From Haematobia irritans (Eukaryota; Arthropoda; Insecta; Diptera; Muscidae): DNA of 64,000 bases. A program made the position numbers and the translations under genes. The stretch lies in contig NC_134398.1 in assembly GCF_050003625.1 (NCBI RefSeq), positions 59,977,641 to 60,041,640 of the forward strand, read 5' to 3'. Positions 32,698-42,856 of the stretch are shown piece after piece. The notes under the pieces were generated by a model. That model did not search any database. It was not told the DNA's origin and saw nothing but the letters and a program-made list of their open reading frames with translations. Every line of letters begins with the position of its first letter. The stretch's first letter is position 1.

Positions 32698-34288
32698 CAA
32701 GTAAAGAAAGTCTAAAGTCGGGCGGGAGCGACTATATTATACCCTGCACCACTTTGTATATCTAAATTTTCGATACCATATCACATCCGTTAAATGTGTT
32801 GGGGACTATATATAAAGGTTTGTCCCTAATACATACATTTAAATATCACTCGATCTGGACAGAATTTGACAGACTTCTACAAAATCTATAGACTCAAAAT
32901 TTAAGTCGGCTAATGAACTAGGGTGGAACACAATGTTAGTAAAAAAATATGGGAAACGTTTGAATCTGAAGCAATTTTAAGGAAACTTCGAAAAGGTTTA
33001 TTTATGATTTATCGCTCGATATATATGTATTAGAAGTTTAGGAAAATTAGAGTCATTTTTACAACTTTTCGACTAAGCAGTGGCGATTTTACAAGGAAAA
33101 TTTTGATATTTTGACCATTTTTGTCGAAATCAGAAAAACATATATATGGGAGCTATATCTAAATCTGAACCGATTTCAACCAAATTTGGCACGCATAGCA
33201 ACAATGCTAATTATACTCCCTGTGCAAAATTTCAACTAAATCGGAGTTAAAAATTGCCCTCTGTGGTCATATGAGTGTAAATCGGGCGAAAGCTATATAT
33301 GGGAGCTATATCTAAATCTGAACCGATTTCAACCAAATTAGGCACGCATAGCTACAATGATAATTCTACTCGCTGTGCAAAATTTCAACTAAATCGGAGT
33401 AAAAAATTAGCCTCTGTGGTCATATGAGTGTAAATCGGGCGTAAGCTATATATGGGAGATATATCTAAATCTGAACCGATTTCAACCAAATTTGGCACGC
33501 ATATCTACAATGCTAATTATACTGCATGTGCAAAATGTCAACTAAATCGGAGCAAAAAATTGGCCTCTGTGGTCATATGAGTGTAAATCGGCCGAAAGCT
33601 ATATATTGGAGCTATATCTAAATCTGAACCGATTTCAACCAAATTTGGCACGCATAGCAACAATGCTAATTATACTCCCTGTGCAAATTTCAACTAAATC
33701 GGAGCAAAAAATTGGCCTCTGTGGTCATATGAGTGTAAATCGGCCGAAAGCTATATATTGGAGCTATATCTAAATCTAAACCGATTTCAACCAAATTTGG
33801 CACGCATAGCTACAATGCTAATTCTACTCCCTGTGCAAAATTTCAACTACCGATTTCAATAAAATTTGGCACACTTGACTATAGTACTAATTGTTCTTCT
33901 TGTGCAAAATTGTAGGCAAATTAGGGTAAAACTCTGGCTTCTGGGGCCATATAAGTCCATATCGGGCGAAATATATATATGGGAGCTATATCTAAATCTG
34001 AACCGATTTCTTCCAAAATCAATAGGGTTCTATTCTGACCCAAATTAGGAACATGTGCCAAATTTGAAGGCGATTGGACTTAAATTGCGACCTAGACTTT
34101 GATCACAAAAATGTGTTCACAGACAGACGGACGGACGGATAGACGGACATGGTCATATCGACTCAGGGACCCACCCTGAGCATTGTTGCCAAAGACACCA
34201 TGTGTCTATCTCGTCTCCTTCTGGGTATTGCAAACATATGCACTAACTTATAATACCCTGTTCCACAGTGTGGAGCAGGGTATAAAAA
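32698..34288 (+). mobile_element. Helentron/mini-me-like element, subfamily 3 (copy H3)
   Basis: Starts ACAAGTAAAGAAAGTC, then ATTATACCCTGCACCACTTTG. Ends CCACAGTGTGGAGCAGGGTA followed by TAAAA. The TACCCTGCACCAC and GTGGAGCAGGGTA blocks form the subterminal inverted repeat. A 153-bp array (33143-33850) and ACAGACAGACGGACGGACGG (34120-34140) lie inside. It is inserted in the tRNA-like core of Z: the flanks TTGTATTACAGAA and AGGTGCAAAGAACTAAAAA are continuous in the related core at 9300-9430. Confidence 0.7.
33143..33850 (+). repeat. 153-bp tandem array in H3
   Basis: The anchor TATATGGGAGCTATATCT (or TATATTGGAGC) starts at 33143, 33296, 33449, 33602 and 33754: periods 153, 153, 153 and 152. 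The unit sequence differs from H1 and H2 outside the anchor and the ACCGAT block. Confidence 0.9.
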
Positions 34289-34850
34289 GGTGCAAAGAAC
34301 TAAAAATTTCGTTGAAGTGAAAATTATGCGATGGAATGAGCACAATCTTCTTGGGGAGAAAATTCTTCCAAGCATATAATATTTTTGGGCTCAAAATGCT
34401 TCCAAACATATAATATGTTCACATAAAACAAACATAATAATGTTTCGGCAATATCCAATAATATATGTGCTTCCTGCAAAATATGTTTGGAACATATGTT
34501 AGAGAAGCGATTTTTTTTGAGGGTGTGCAAATTAAATAAGATTAAAGATTAAACAGCTTTAATTATAGACTAAATAGCTTTAATTATAGACTTAAATTGA
34601 TTTAAAATAAAATTAAAGTGAAAATTTAGAAATTATAGTTTGGTTTGAAGTATATCTAATAATGATGACTTTTAAATTTGTTTGTATTTGAATAGCTTTG
34701 TAAAAAGATAATGCATTTTCTTATACAATTATTTTTCGAGCTTTATGGACAGATAGATTAAGGAACATGGTTAATAGAGCCATTGAAAATTCATTTTCTT
34801 TTTGGATCCGGAAGTGGTGCAAAATTAGCGTAGAAGCGATGAACTTTACA

Positions 34851-35816
34851 CACGCTCACAAAAAATCGCTTCTGTAACATATACTCCCAAACATATTTTG
34901 CTTCAAGCATATACATTTTTGGGTATTGCCCAAACATTTATATGTTTGATCTCTTCCAATATATAATATGTTTGAAAGCATATTGGTCTAAACAATATAT
35001 GTTTGGGTAGTCTAAGTTCCAAACATTTTGTATTTTTGCATCCAAATTCAATAATGTTGTCTTCCAAAAAACAATATGTTATTATGTGAACATATAATAT
35101 GTTTGGAAGCATTTTGCACCCAAAAATATTATATGCTTAAAAAAAATTCTCCCAAATAATAATGTGCTCAAAATTTTATTTATTTATTTATATATTTACA
35201 ATCATAATGAATTATGAAAATAAACAGGTAATATAGGTGCTAACAACATAGGTTTTCGACCTGAATGCTCAAAATTTTGTTTCTGCCCAATTGTATATCC
35301 CCCCACATCTTTCTCACTTCCACGAGATTTTTTACCTTTTTCTGTAATACAAACATTGTAGAAGAAATTATTCAATTGTATGATTTTTTTATTTTAATTT
35401 TACCTTTTGCCGGACGGGAATTCGAACAGCGGACCACACAGTTTGTAAGGATCAAAAAAGTAGCTGATCAATTGCCCAAGGAAAAATAAAATGTTAATTT
35501 TGTAATAACAAGCAACAACCACCAACTTAATTCAATATCGCTCCCTGTTAAATAGCGCTCCAAGCTACTAAACACATATATGTTTATAGGCTATTTCTAA
35601 ATTAATATATGTTTGCATCCAAGCATATTATATTTACAAACATTTTATGTCCCAAACATAATATCTTCTAACATATTAACATATATGTCCCAAACATGTT
35701 ATGCTAGTTTATGAACATTATATGCTTGCACTCAAAAATATTGTGTTTAAAAATTTGTGTTCCAAACATATAATGTTTATAGCCAAACATATGAAAAACA
35801 GTCTTTTTCATCCGTG
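34851..35816 (+). mobile_element. Element family Z, copy 2, inserted in family Y
   Basis: Left end CACGCTCACAAAAAATCGC; right end TCTTTTTCATCCGTG. Both arms are arrays of CAAACATAT-type motifs. CA occurs on both sides (34849-34850 and 35817-35818); removing the element and one CA restores the family-Y sequence TTTACATGGGCTT. An eroded tRNA-like module lies inside near 35400-35465. Confidence 0.7.
35400..35465 (-). ncRNA. Decayed tRNA-like module 1
   Basis: TTACCTTTTGCCGGACGGGA, then TTCGAACAGCGGACCAC matches the reverse of module 1 at 9428-9503. The upstream flank CCACATCTTTCTCACTTCC is also shared with 9318-9336. The A-box half is lost. Confidence 0.5.
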
Positions 35817-36209
35817 CATGGGCTTATACTAAGACGGATGTTCACCATTTAAACAGCTATTGTCTTGAATTTACATCACTTCTTAAGGTGTGATCCGAAT
35901 TCTAGATGTGAATTAAACAATTTTGTGATATTTTGCCAAATAAATAATTTTTATATTTTTTATGATTTTTAATGCATTCTAACGCTTGTCTGAAACGTTT
36001 TACTTCAAATATTTCCAAAAATTTGCAATTTTTTTATTCATTTTTGAAACAAAAATTTTAAAAATATGAAAAAAGCGAGTTATAAAAAAATTGAATTAAA
36101 AGAACTTCCTGTGCAGTTAAAATTAAGAACATCGTTGGGAGGAAATTTTTGGAAGTACTTTTAAAGTAGTGCCTTAAGAAGAACTTCCAATTTTTTTGCT
36201 GGGATGTAA

Positions 36210-36930
36210 TCTGTATCCTAATTTTAATTTTATAGAGCCTAGATATCTGACAGCTATATAGCTTCCTAAGAACTTTCTTTGTATTCAGGTAGCTAAATCA
36301 ATACCAAAATCCTCAAGGCAAAGGTAAAAAATCAATTTTTTTTAGCATTTTATTAAACGAATCCTCCGTTGTTTCCGATATAAATAAAGTATTAAATAAA
36401 AAATTTAAATAATTTGTTGTCGATTTTTTATAGTAATATTCTTATTGTTATTATCTCTCTAATCTTCGTTGCCGAAGAACTAAAAATGTAGAATAGATAT
36501 TTATGCCAGAGTTGTTGTTCTGAATTTGATCGTTTTCCTAAAAGTATGCTTAACTTTTTGCATAGTTATAAAGTAAAGTAGTAACTGGAAGTTAAATTTC
36601 TTATTGGAAGTTAATTTCTCATGTTGGCGACATAATCGATACTGCAGCTAATTTATGTAATCGTTGATGCATTTATCGGAGAGAAATCTTAAGGCTTGGG
36701 CACATTATAAGATGATCTTTAGACATAATATTAGTGAATACCATGTTATTGGCATTTACATGGGAATAATTAAAAATAATTAGTTTCAGGTATCATTTGG
36801 ATCATAGAGTTGACAAACAAAAAAAATTAGTTACTACATTCCAAGATTGATTTTCAAATATTTTTATTACGAAACGTCAATTTCAATGTAAATTAATTAA
36901 TCGTCCTGAAACTTGGCATCTTTCTTTCTT
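36210..36930. other. Intergenic DNA
   Basis: No gene or clear repeat recognised. Confidence 0.5.
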
Positions 36931-36934
36931 CAAA

Positions 36935-37130
36935 GAACATCGTTATTGATTTTGGAAAAAAATTGGTTCAGATTTAGATATAGCTGCAATATATGTTACA
37001 TTTATCACCGATTTGATCATAATTGACGTGTTTATGAACTGATCTTCTTTAAACATCTAAATGTTTTTCGGTTGCCGTGAAACCTGCAAATATCAGCCAC
37101 ATCGTTTCAGATTTAGATCTAGCCCTACGG
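36935..37130 (-). repeat. Fragment of helentron-like subfamily 3
   Basis: GGTTCAGATTTAGATATAGC and TTTATCACCGATTTGATCAT match H3/H4 units in reverse. Truncated at both ends. Confidence 0.55.
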
Positions 37131-37194
37131 CCCTACGCAAAAAAAAAAGAAAAGAAATCCGTAGTTAAACTAATGCTAAATTTAATATTTGCTA

Positions 37195-37390
37195 GTAGTT
37201 AGGTTTTAAATATTAATTTTTTTTAAATGTTCTCATTTTATGAACTAAACGTGGGTATAAGATTCAATGACCGTACACATACGTTTAATATGAACTAAAG
37301 GAAACGAACATTTTCGTACGATTCCCAAAAGTAGTAAGAATGAACTACTGGATATGATTTGGCGCCTATGATTTTCTTCTTTACTTTTAG
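37195..37390 (+). repeat. Dispersed repeat V, cut by H4
   Basis: Shares TTTTATGAACTAAACGTGGG and TCGTACGATTCCCAAAAGTA with 59262-59480 and 3787-3925. It is interrupted at TTACTTTTAGCTCA, where the helentron-like element begins. Confidence 0.55.
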
Positions 37391-37567
37391 CTCATTTTTA
37401 TACCCTTCACCACTACTGTGGTACAGGCTATAATAAGTTTGTGCATTTGTATGTAACGCCAAGAAGGAGTAATCATAGACCAACCTTTTAGTATACGGAT
37501 CGGCTTAGAATTAAATTCTGAGTCGATTTAGCGATGTCCGTCTGTCTGTCTGTCCGTCTGTCTGTCC

Positions 37568-37609
<42 letters not shown>

Positions 37610-38215
37610 TGATGTATTTTTGTGTGCAAAGTACAGCTCGCAGTTTTAGTCCGATTGTCCTAAAATTTGGTATAGGGCCCTGTTTCGGCTCCAAGACGAT
37701 CCCTATTGATTTTGGAAAAAATCGGTTCAGATTTAGATATAGCTGCCATATATATTTTTCACCGATCTGGTCATAATTGGCGTGTATATCAACCGATCTT
37801 CCTCAAATTCCGTACATCCGAATATTTTATGAGTCTCGAAAAACTTGCAAAATATCAGCAAAATCGGTTCAGATTTAGATATAGCTCCCATATATAGCTT
37901 TCGCCCGATTTACACTCATTTGCCCACAGAGTCCAATTTTTTGCTCCGATTTAGTTGAAATTTTGCATAGGGAGTAGAATTAGCATTGTAACTACGCGTG
38001 CCAAATTTGCTTGAAATCGGTTCAGATTTGGATATATCTCCCATATAAAGCTTTCGCCCGATTTACACTCATATGACCACAGAGGCCAATCTTTAACTCC
38101 GATTTAGTTGAAATTTTGCACAGGGAGTAGAATTAGCATTGTAGCTGTGCGTGCCAAATTTGGTTTAAATCGGTTCAGATTTAGATATAGCTCCCATACA
38201 TATGTTTTTCTGAGT
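37391..38215 (-). mobile_element. Helentron/mini-me-like element H4, truncated
   Basis: In reverse it has the subfamily 3 end (GGGTATAAAAA as TTTTTATACCC at 37398), a GTCY run and about two 153-bp-type units. It stops near CCCATACATATGTTTTTCTG without the ACAAGTA end. Confidence 0.65.
37536..37607. repeat. (GTCY)n microsatellite in H4
   Basis: About 18 uninterrupted GTCT/GTCC units. GTCY is the proto-microsatellite known from mini-me-type elements of flies; short ACGGACGGACGG-type versions occur at the same relative place in H3 and H6. Confidence 0.9.
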
Positions 38216-38219
38216 ACAT

Positions 38220-38643
38220 TTCCGGTACATTTCCGGCGGAAAGGGGTCATTGTAATACATGTTTTTTTTTTAACCACTTAACTTATCACAAATCCAATTA
38301 TACACGATTATTCGTCATCTCAATACCTTTCATTTAAATTCCAACAACGATATAGTCGGACATTTTTAACTCGAGATATAATTTGTTTAGTGAAAAAAGA
38401 GCGAAAAACTAATAATAACGGGATATCTCAAAAACTGTTCCATAACCAATTTTTCGAATTCAGTAGATCAAAATACATAAGAAAAATCACCTCTCGTCAA
38501 ATGTACATGAAAAAAAATATTTTGTAAACTAATGTTATTTTTGGCACGAGTGACAACCATGTTTGTGGAATCTGTACTTTTATCATTGTTAAATATAATC
38601 ATATATTATTATTTTTTAAATAATGAACAACACATATTACGTT
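38220..38643. other. Intergenic DNA 3' of gene B
   Basis: AT-rich sequence with no recognised feature. Confidence 0.5.
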
Positions 38644-38662
38644 TTTATTAATATCGTTTATT
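38644..38662 (-). terminator. Polyadenylation signals of gene B
   Basis: Two AATAAA motifs on the minus strand, at 38657-38662 and 38644-38649, about 80-95 bases after the stop. Confidence 0.65.
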
Positions 38663-38737
38663 CATGTCTTCTAAAAAGTTTGTTGTTTTCTTCTCAACAA
38701 AAACAAAATTAAAGAAAACTATACAATTCAATTTAAC

Positions 38738-41570
38738 TTAAGCCCAAGGATCGGCAGGAGCAACACAGTTGGATACGATGGGATCATCTTCACTTTCACC
38801 TTCAGAGCTGGAGAAGATCATATCAATCAAAGTCCAGAAATCGTTACCCTTCAACATTTTGTTGACCTTAGGGACCAAGTTATCTTCAATGAAGTCGGAA
38901 ATTTCAGCTTGATTATTGTTAATGCCCATTTCAACGAAGTTCTCAATTTGACGGTTGATCATACGGTTAATGGAACCATCACCCATGAAACCAGTAATTT
39001 CCGAGGTACAGGATTCCAATGTGATTTGAGTCTTCAAGGAGGTAATCTTAATGGAACCCCACAAGATGGGCAATTTGTATTTCAAAGTACCAGCAATACG
39101 CAAATTCTTCAAACCAAAGTCCAAAGTACCATCACCTTCATATTCGACAGAAAGACCCAATTGACGCATGGCATCCAAAATGGTATCGGTTTCATATTTG
39201 GAAGCGGAGGCAACAATGTTCTTGAACAAGAAATCAAAAGTGATCTTGGAGGTGAACATGTTAAGCTTGAACTTTTGGATTTTGAAGTTGTCCAAGCCAT
39301 CGACACGCAATTTCCAAACTTTGTCGACGGTTCTAAAATGAGGAAATAAGGGATATGACTGTTATTTGTTACTCTTAAACACAAATCAGAAAATTATTTT
39401 ATAAAGCGTTTGAAGATTGGAGAAATTCGTAGGTACATTGATTAAGATTTTAGTTATAATATTAACATCTTCAGATAAAAAAATTGCTGGATGTTATATT
39501 TACATGAATCATTTTTGTGCAATACCTCAAACAATATCTACTTTTTGTCGTTTTCAAAACTTAGAGTCGTAAAAGCTGACATTCAACATTTTGGTTTAGA
39601 AAAGTCGACTTTTCACGTCGCTAATCTGGATGTTTTGATGACAGAATCGTCTAGACCAACCATGCCGTGCGGTACTGCAGTCTGGTGATCAGTGATTTTA
39701 GTATATGATGTTTTTAAGTCCATTTTGTGAAAAAGATACAGATTGCCTTAATTCATATTGCATCCATTGTCGTCAAATACATTTGCTACTTTAAGGGCGA
39801 TAACAGGATAAATATTGTGTATCCCACCTCAGTAATGCTGGTGACATTTCCTGGGGTTTCACTGTGTGGAATGTGGAACGCCGTTCGGACTCGGCTATAA
39901 AAAGGAGGTCCCTTGTCATTGAGCTTAACATGGAATCGGGCAGCACTCAGTGATAAGGGAGAAGTTCACCACTGTGGTATCACAAGGGACTGAATAGTCT
40001 AAGTTAGCCTGATACATAGGGCTGCCACATAACCTAACCTAACCTATTCGTGTAAGCAACAAGTAAACATGCGCAAGGACCCCTATGCTAGATCATATAG
40101 AATAGCAAAAAGTGCAAGAGATCGTTGATATTAGTATGTTAGACCAGAAAGAGTCAAGAAGTTGTTTCGCTTGCACAAAAGTCAATAGTTAACGAATTCG
40201 GTTTTCTCCGAGGAGAATCCATTCCAAATTGAGCAGCTTTTGAAAAAAGAAAATGTCGGGTTTCCGTGCCAAAGAGGTCAGCTGCAAATTGGCACCTTCG
40301 GTTGGTTACCAGATGATAATGATGACTAATCGATCGTGCCGAATATTATCGGGAAAATATCGGGGAAGACAGTATTGAAGCCCTGGGCTGACAAACATTT
40401 CGACCTCATACCATACACTCGACACACGTCAATAAAGAGCGGTTCCTTGCTTCATTTCAAAATCTCCGGATCTCAACCCGTTGCACTTTTACGCTTGCGG
40501 GATTTTAGAGAGTAAGGTTGGCACTAAAAAGTACCAAGGTGTCGATCATCTCAATTGTCGGTCGAAAATGGCCCAAAAGTACCGCAGACCATCGCAATCA
40601 GATGCGTCAATCAATCATTTCTACCATACAATGGTCACCAAAATCTCCGGATATCAATCCGTTAGACTTTTACGCCTGAGAGATTTTAGAGAGTATGGTT
40701 GGCACTCAAAAATACAATAGTGTCGGCCCTTTGACGAAAATGGGCAAAAATAACTCAGAGTCACATATGATGGCCTTGATTAAGGCCATAATCTAAACTG
40801 ATTCTAATATTGTATGTTATTTCAACATTTGCTGCTATGATATAAAAATGATATCTTTGAATTTTAGTTTGCTCTGGAAACGAAAGCAATCTACTGAAGC
40901 AGTGTGAAGGTATGCTTACTATTCACAGAACTACCAATATTCAGCCTACTGGACCTGCTCCTTCAGAAAATCTAAAACATAGGACCAACATATGTTTTAG
41001 ATTTTTTGTGATGGATATATCCCCTAGAAAATGTCAAACCTTCTATGAGTACTTATTTATTTTCAATACTTATAGAATTTACTCTTGTCTAAGTGTAGAA
41101 TGCTTTTGAAGATATAGAAACATAATCTCAACCCATTTCCCCCAAGCGTTTGGTATTTCAATTGTCTGTGTATACTCACTCCAAAATTCCTTTCTTCAAA
41201 GAGATTTCAGCTTCACGAAGCTTCAAGGGAGCCAATGGGGGGATACCATATTGAGGCCATCCACAGGGCATTTGCTTTTGTACTTTGCGGATCATACGAC
41301 GAATTTGCCAGGACAAAATGAATTGAGGAGCAACTACATTTGAACAGAATAAGTGAATATTATTTTCAAAAAAAAAAAATATTACAACTCACCTTCAGCA
41401 GTACCATCTTCATGATCAACAACATATTCGATTTCTCCCTCGTTTTCCAATAAATCAGAAACATAGGCATCAACCTTTTGGCTCATGGGGCGAAGGCTTG
41501 AACCATGATTGGGTAAAACAGTGCCAGCAAGGGCAACAGTGGCAAAAGCCAAAACTAAGAGGAAGCGCAT
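38738..41570 (-). CDS. Gene B: secreted JHBP / group-7-allergen-like protein (308 aa)
   Basis: Three exons: 41570-41393, 41333-41180 and 39332-38738. Intron 1 (59 bp, phase 1) has GTGAGT...AAATGTAG; intron 2 (1847 bp, phase 2) has GTGAGT...CATTTTAG. The joined protein reads GTAEG-V-APQFILSW and GIL-E-TVDKVW without breaks. The leader MRFLLVLAFATVALA is a clear signal peptide. C83 sits in QMPCGWPQYGIPPLAP and C300 in VSNCVAPADPWA, suggesting one disulfide. The conserved GLDNFKI follows intron 2 by 11 codons. At 308 residues it is the longest paralogue, with an acidic N-terminal extension (DLLENEGEIEYVVDHEDG) and a Ser/Glu-rich tail. It probably binds hydrophobic small molecules extracellularly. 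The ligand is unknown. Confidence 0.9.
39826..40052 (+). mobile_element. SINE body in intron 2 of gene B
   Basis: Lacks the tRNA head (starts TATCCCACCTCAGTAATGC) but keeps the full body (GAATCGGGCAGCACTCAG) and the tail AACCTAACCTAACCTATT. It lies antisense to the gene. Confidence 0.75.
40150..40790 (+). pseudogene. mariner-like transposase relic in intron 2 of gene B
   Basis: Frame fragments include KPWADKHFD-like sequence (40380-40405) and SPDLNPLHFYACGILESKVGT (about 40465-40530). They represent the third acidic residue and downstream helix of a mariner-type transposase. A 181-bp tandem duplication repeats the terminal part (anchors at 40458 and 40639). Stops and frameshifts make it inactive, and it is antisense to gene B. 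Confidence 0.6.
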
Positions 41571-41646
41571 TGTATTTGCTTATGGAGAAGTAACTTTTCT
41601 ATTGAATTGCTACCTATAAACTGTTTTTGCATGAGCCCCCTAATGC

Positions 41647-41780
41647 CTTATATATAGGTGACTGATTATTAGAACCTCAAAAAACACTAGGAGATATGGT
41701 CAATTGAATCTTATCTCTTATTCCCTGGAGGTGGTTTAGGCTAAAGCGACTTTCTTTTAATTTGAGCACAATTGTTATCA
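41647..41780 (-). promoter_or_regulatory. Promoter region of gene B
   Basis: TATATATAAG (minus strand, 41656-41647) lies about 80 bases before the ATG. Upstream are AGATAAG (41716-41710) and TGATAA (41780-41775), both GATA-factor-type motifs. Confidence 0.6.
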
Positions 41781-41784
41781 TTTT

Positions 41785-42780
41785 GGCCAACAAAGAGGGT
41801 AAGTGCTAAAATATTTTCAAATCCAGATAAGCCTTTATTGGCAATACTTCAAATTATTGGTCAATCACTGTCTATGATTATGAGTAGTTTTGGATTTTGC
41901 GAGGTGAGAATTTGTTATCATGATATATGGCTACCGATGATGATAGACCCCCATGTGATATAAATCTTAAAATAACATTGTTTGTGTCTAAAATGACTTT
42001 ATTGCCATTTTAAATTAAATGACGTGGTCTGATATCTGCTTAGCATAGAATACACTTGGAAGTTTATATCAAAATAATAATATTAAAAATTCACTGAAGT
42101 ATTTAGCATTATAAATAGGCAGAGAATTTTGTGTAACGCATATTTCTAGAAAAATCCTAAATTGATTTTTGGAAAGAGTGAAAAGTTGCAATAATGTTTC
42201 ACCGAAAAACCAAATGATTTTCCTTCAATTCAATCACATAAATCGTAATATCTATCACCGACCTAAATTCAAAAAATAACTGGTTCTAATTAAAACATGA
42301 AGTGATTCAATTAATTGAATATGCTTAATAATAGTTTCCAGTAAAAGAATAATTTTTGTAATTGATTAATTTTGTAATTCATTTAATAATTGTTAATAAA
42401 AAGTTTGTGATATTTTTCCAGATCTCGTAATAGTTTGAGATATAAACTTATATGCAAGTAAAGCTCTAGACAAAATATGATATTAGAAGTTATGGTTATA
42501 CATTTTCCAAGAGGAAAGAAGTTGAACAAATGTATCTTTAATGCAACTACTTCAAAGCTAACATAGGTTAGCTGGGTAAAAATCTGAAGTGAATTTTTCA
42601 AATTTACTTTTATGCCATATAGTTGTGGTCCATCAAATTAATTTTCGTTTTATATGGATTTGTAATTAAAAATTATTCTATCTCCCATAAAATAATATAC
42701 CTCATAAAATTCTTTTCTATATTTGATCACTACAGTTTGAAAATCATTATAATCTACTCACAAAAACTTCATTTCATTTA
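41785..42780. other. Intergenic DNA between genes B and C
   Basis: AT-rich sequence with short AATTAAAA-type tracts near 42190-42380. The frames here lack known motifs. Confidence 0.5.
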
Positions 42781-42802
42781 ATTTCGTTTAAGTAATCATA
42801 AT

Positions 42803-42808
42803 TTTATT
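42803..42808 (-). terminator. Polyadenylation signal of gene C
   Basis: AATAAA on the minus strand, about 49 bases after the stop codon. Confidence 0.65.
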
Positions 42809-42856
42809 TGATTTCTTTTTTTTTAATTCTCTGTGAAACAAAATATTGCTGCTTTT

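Larger units (their letters stand above)
31787..34527 (-). mobile_element. Element family Z, copy 1, carrying a tRNA-like core and helentron-like insert
   Basis: The left end (CACTGTTAAAAAAATATG, then TTTTTCATATGTTCC) and right end (reverse complement GCACACCCTCAAAAAAAATC) match the two ends of the Z copies at 34851 and 50275. Both arms are packed with CAAACATAT/ATATGTTTG motifs (31790-32030, 34360-34500). Between them lie an (AG)n run at 32051-32070, the paired tRNA-like core (32418-32640) and helentron-like copy H3 (32698-34288). No protein is encoded. Confidence 0.65.
34797..36206 (-). mobile_element. MITE family Y copy split by element Z
   Basis: The first part (34797-34850: TTTTTGGATCCGGAAGTGG, then AGAAGCGATGAACTTTACA) continues only after 35816, at CATGGGCTTATACTAAGACGG, through CTTAAGGTGTGATCCGAATTC, to the end TTTTTTTGCTGGG at 36206. 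The 34851-35816 block is a Z element. Confidence 0.75.

Noticed and set aside
37536..37607. CRISPR-like repeat array
   Set aside because: A simple GTCY microsatellite with no spacers, inside a fly mobile element.
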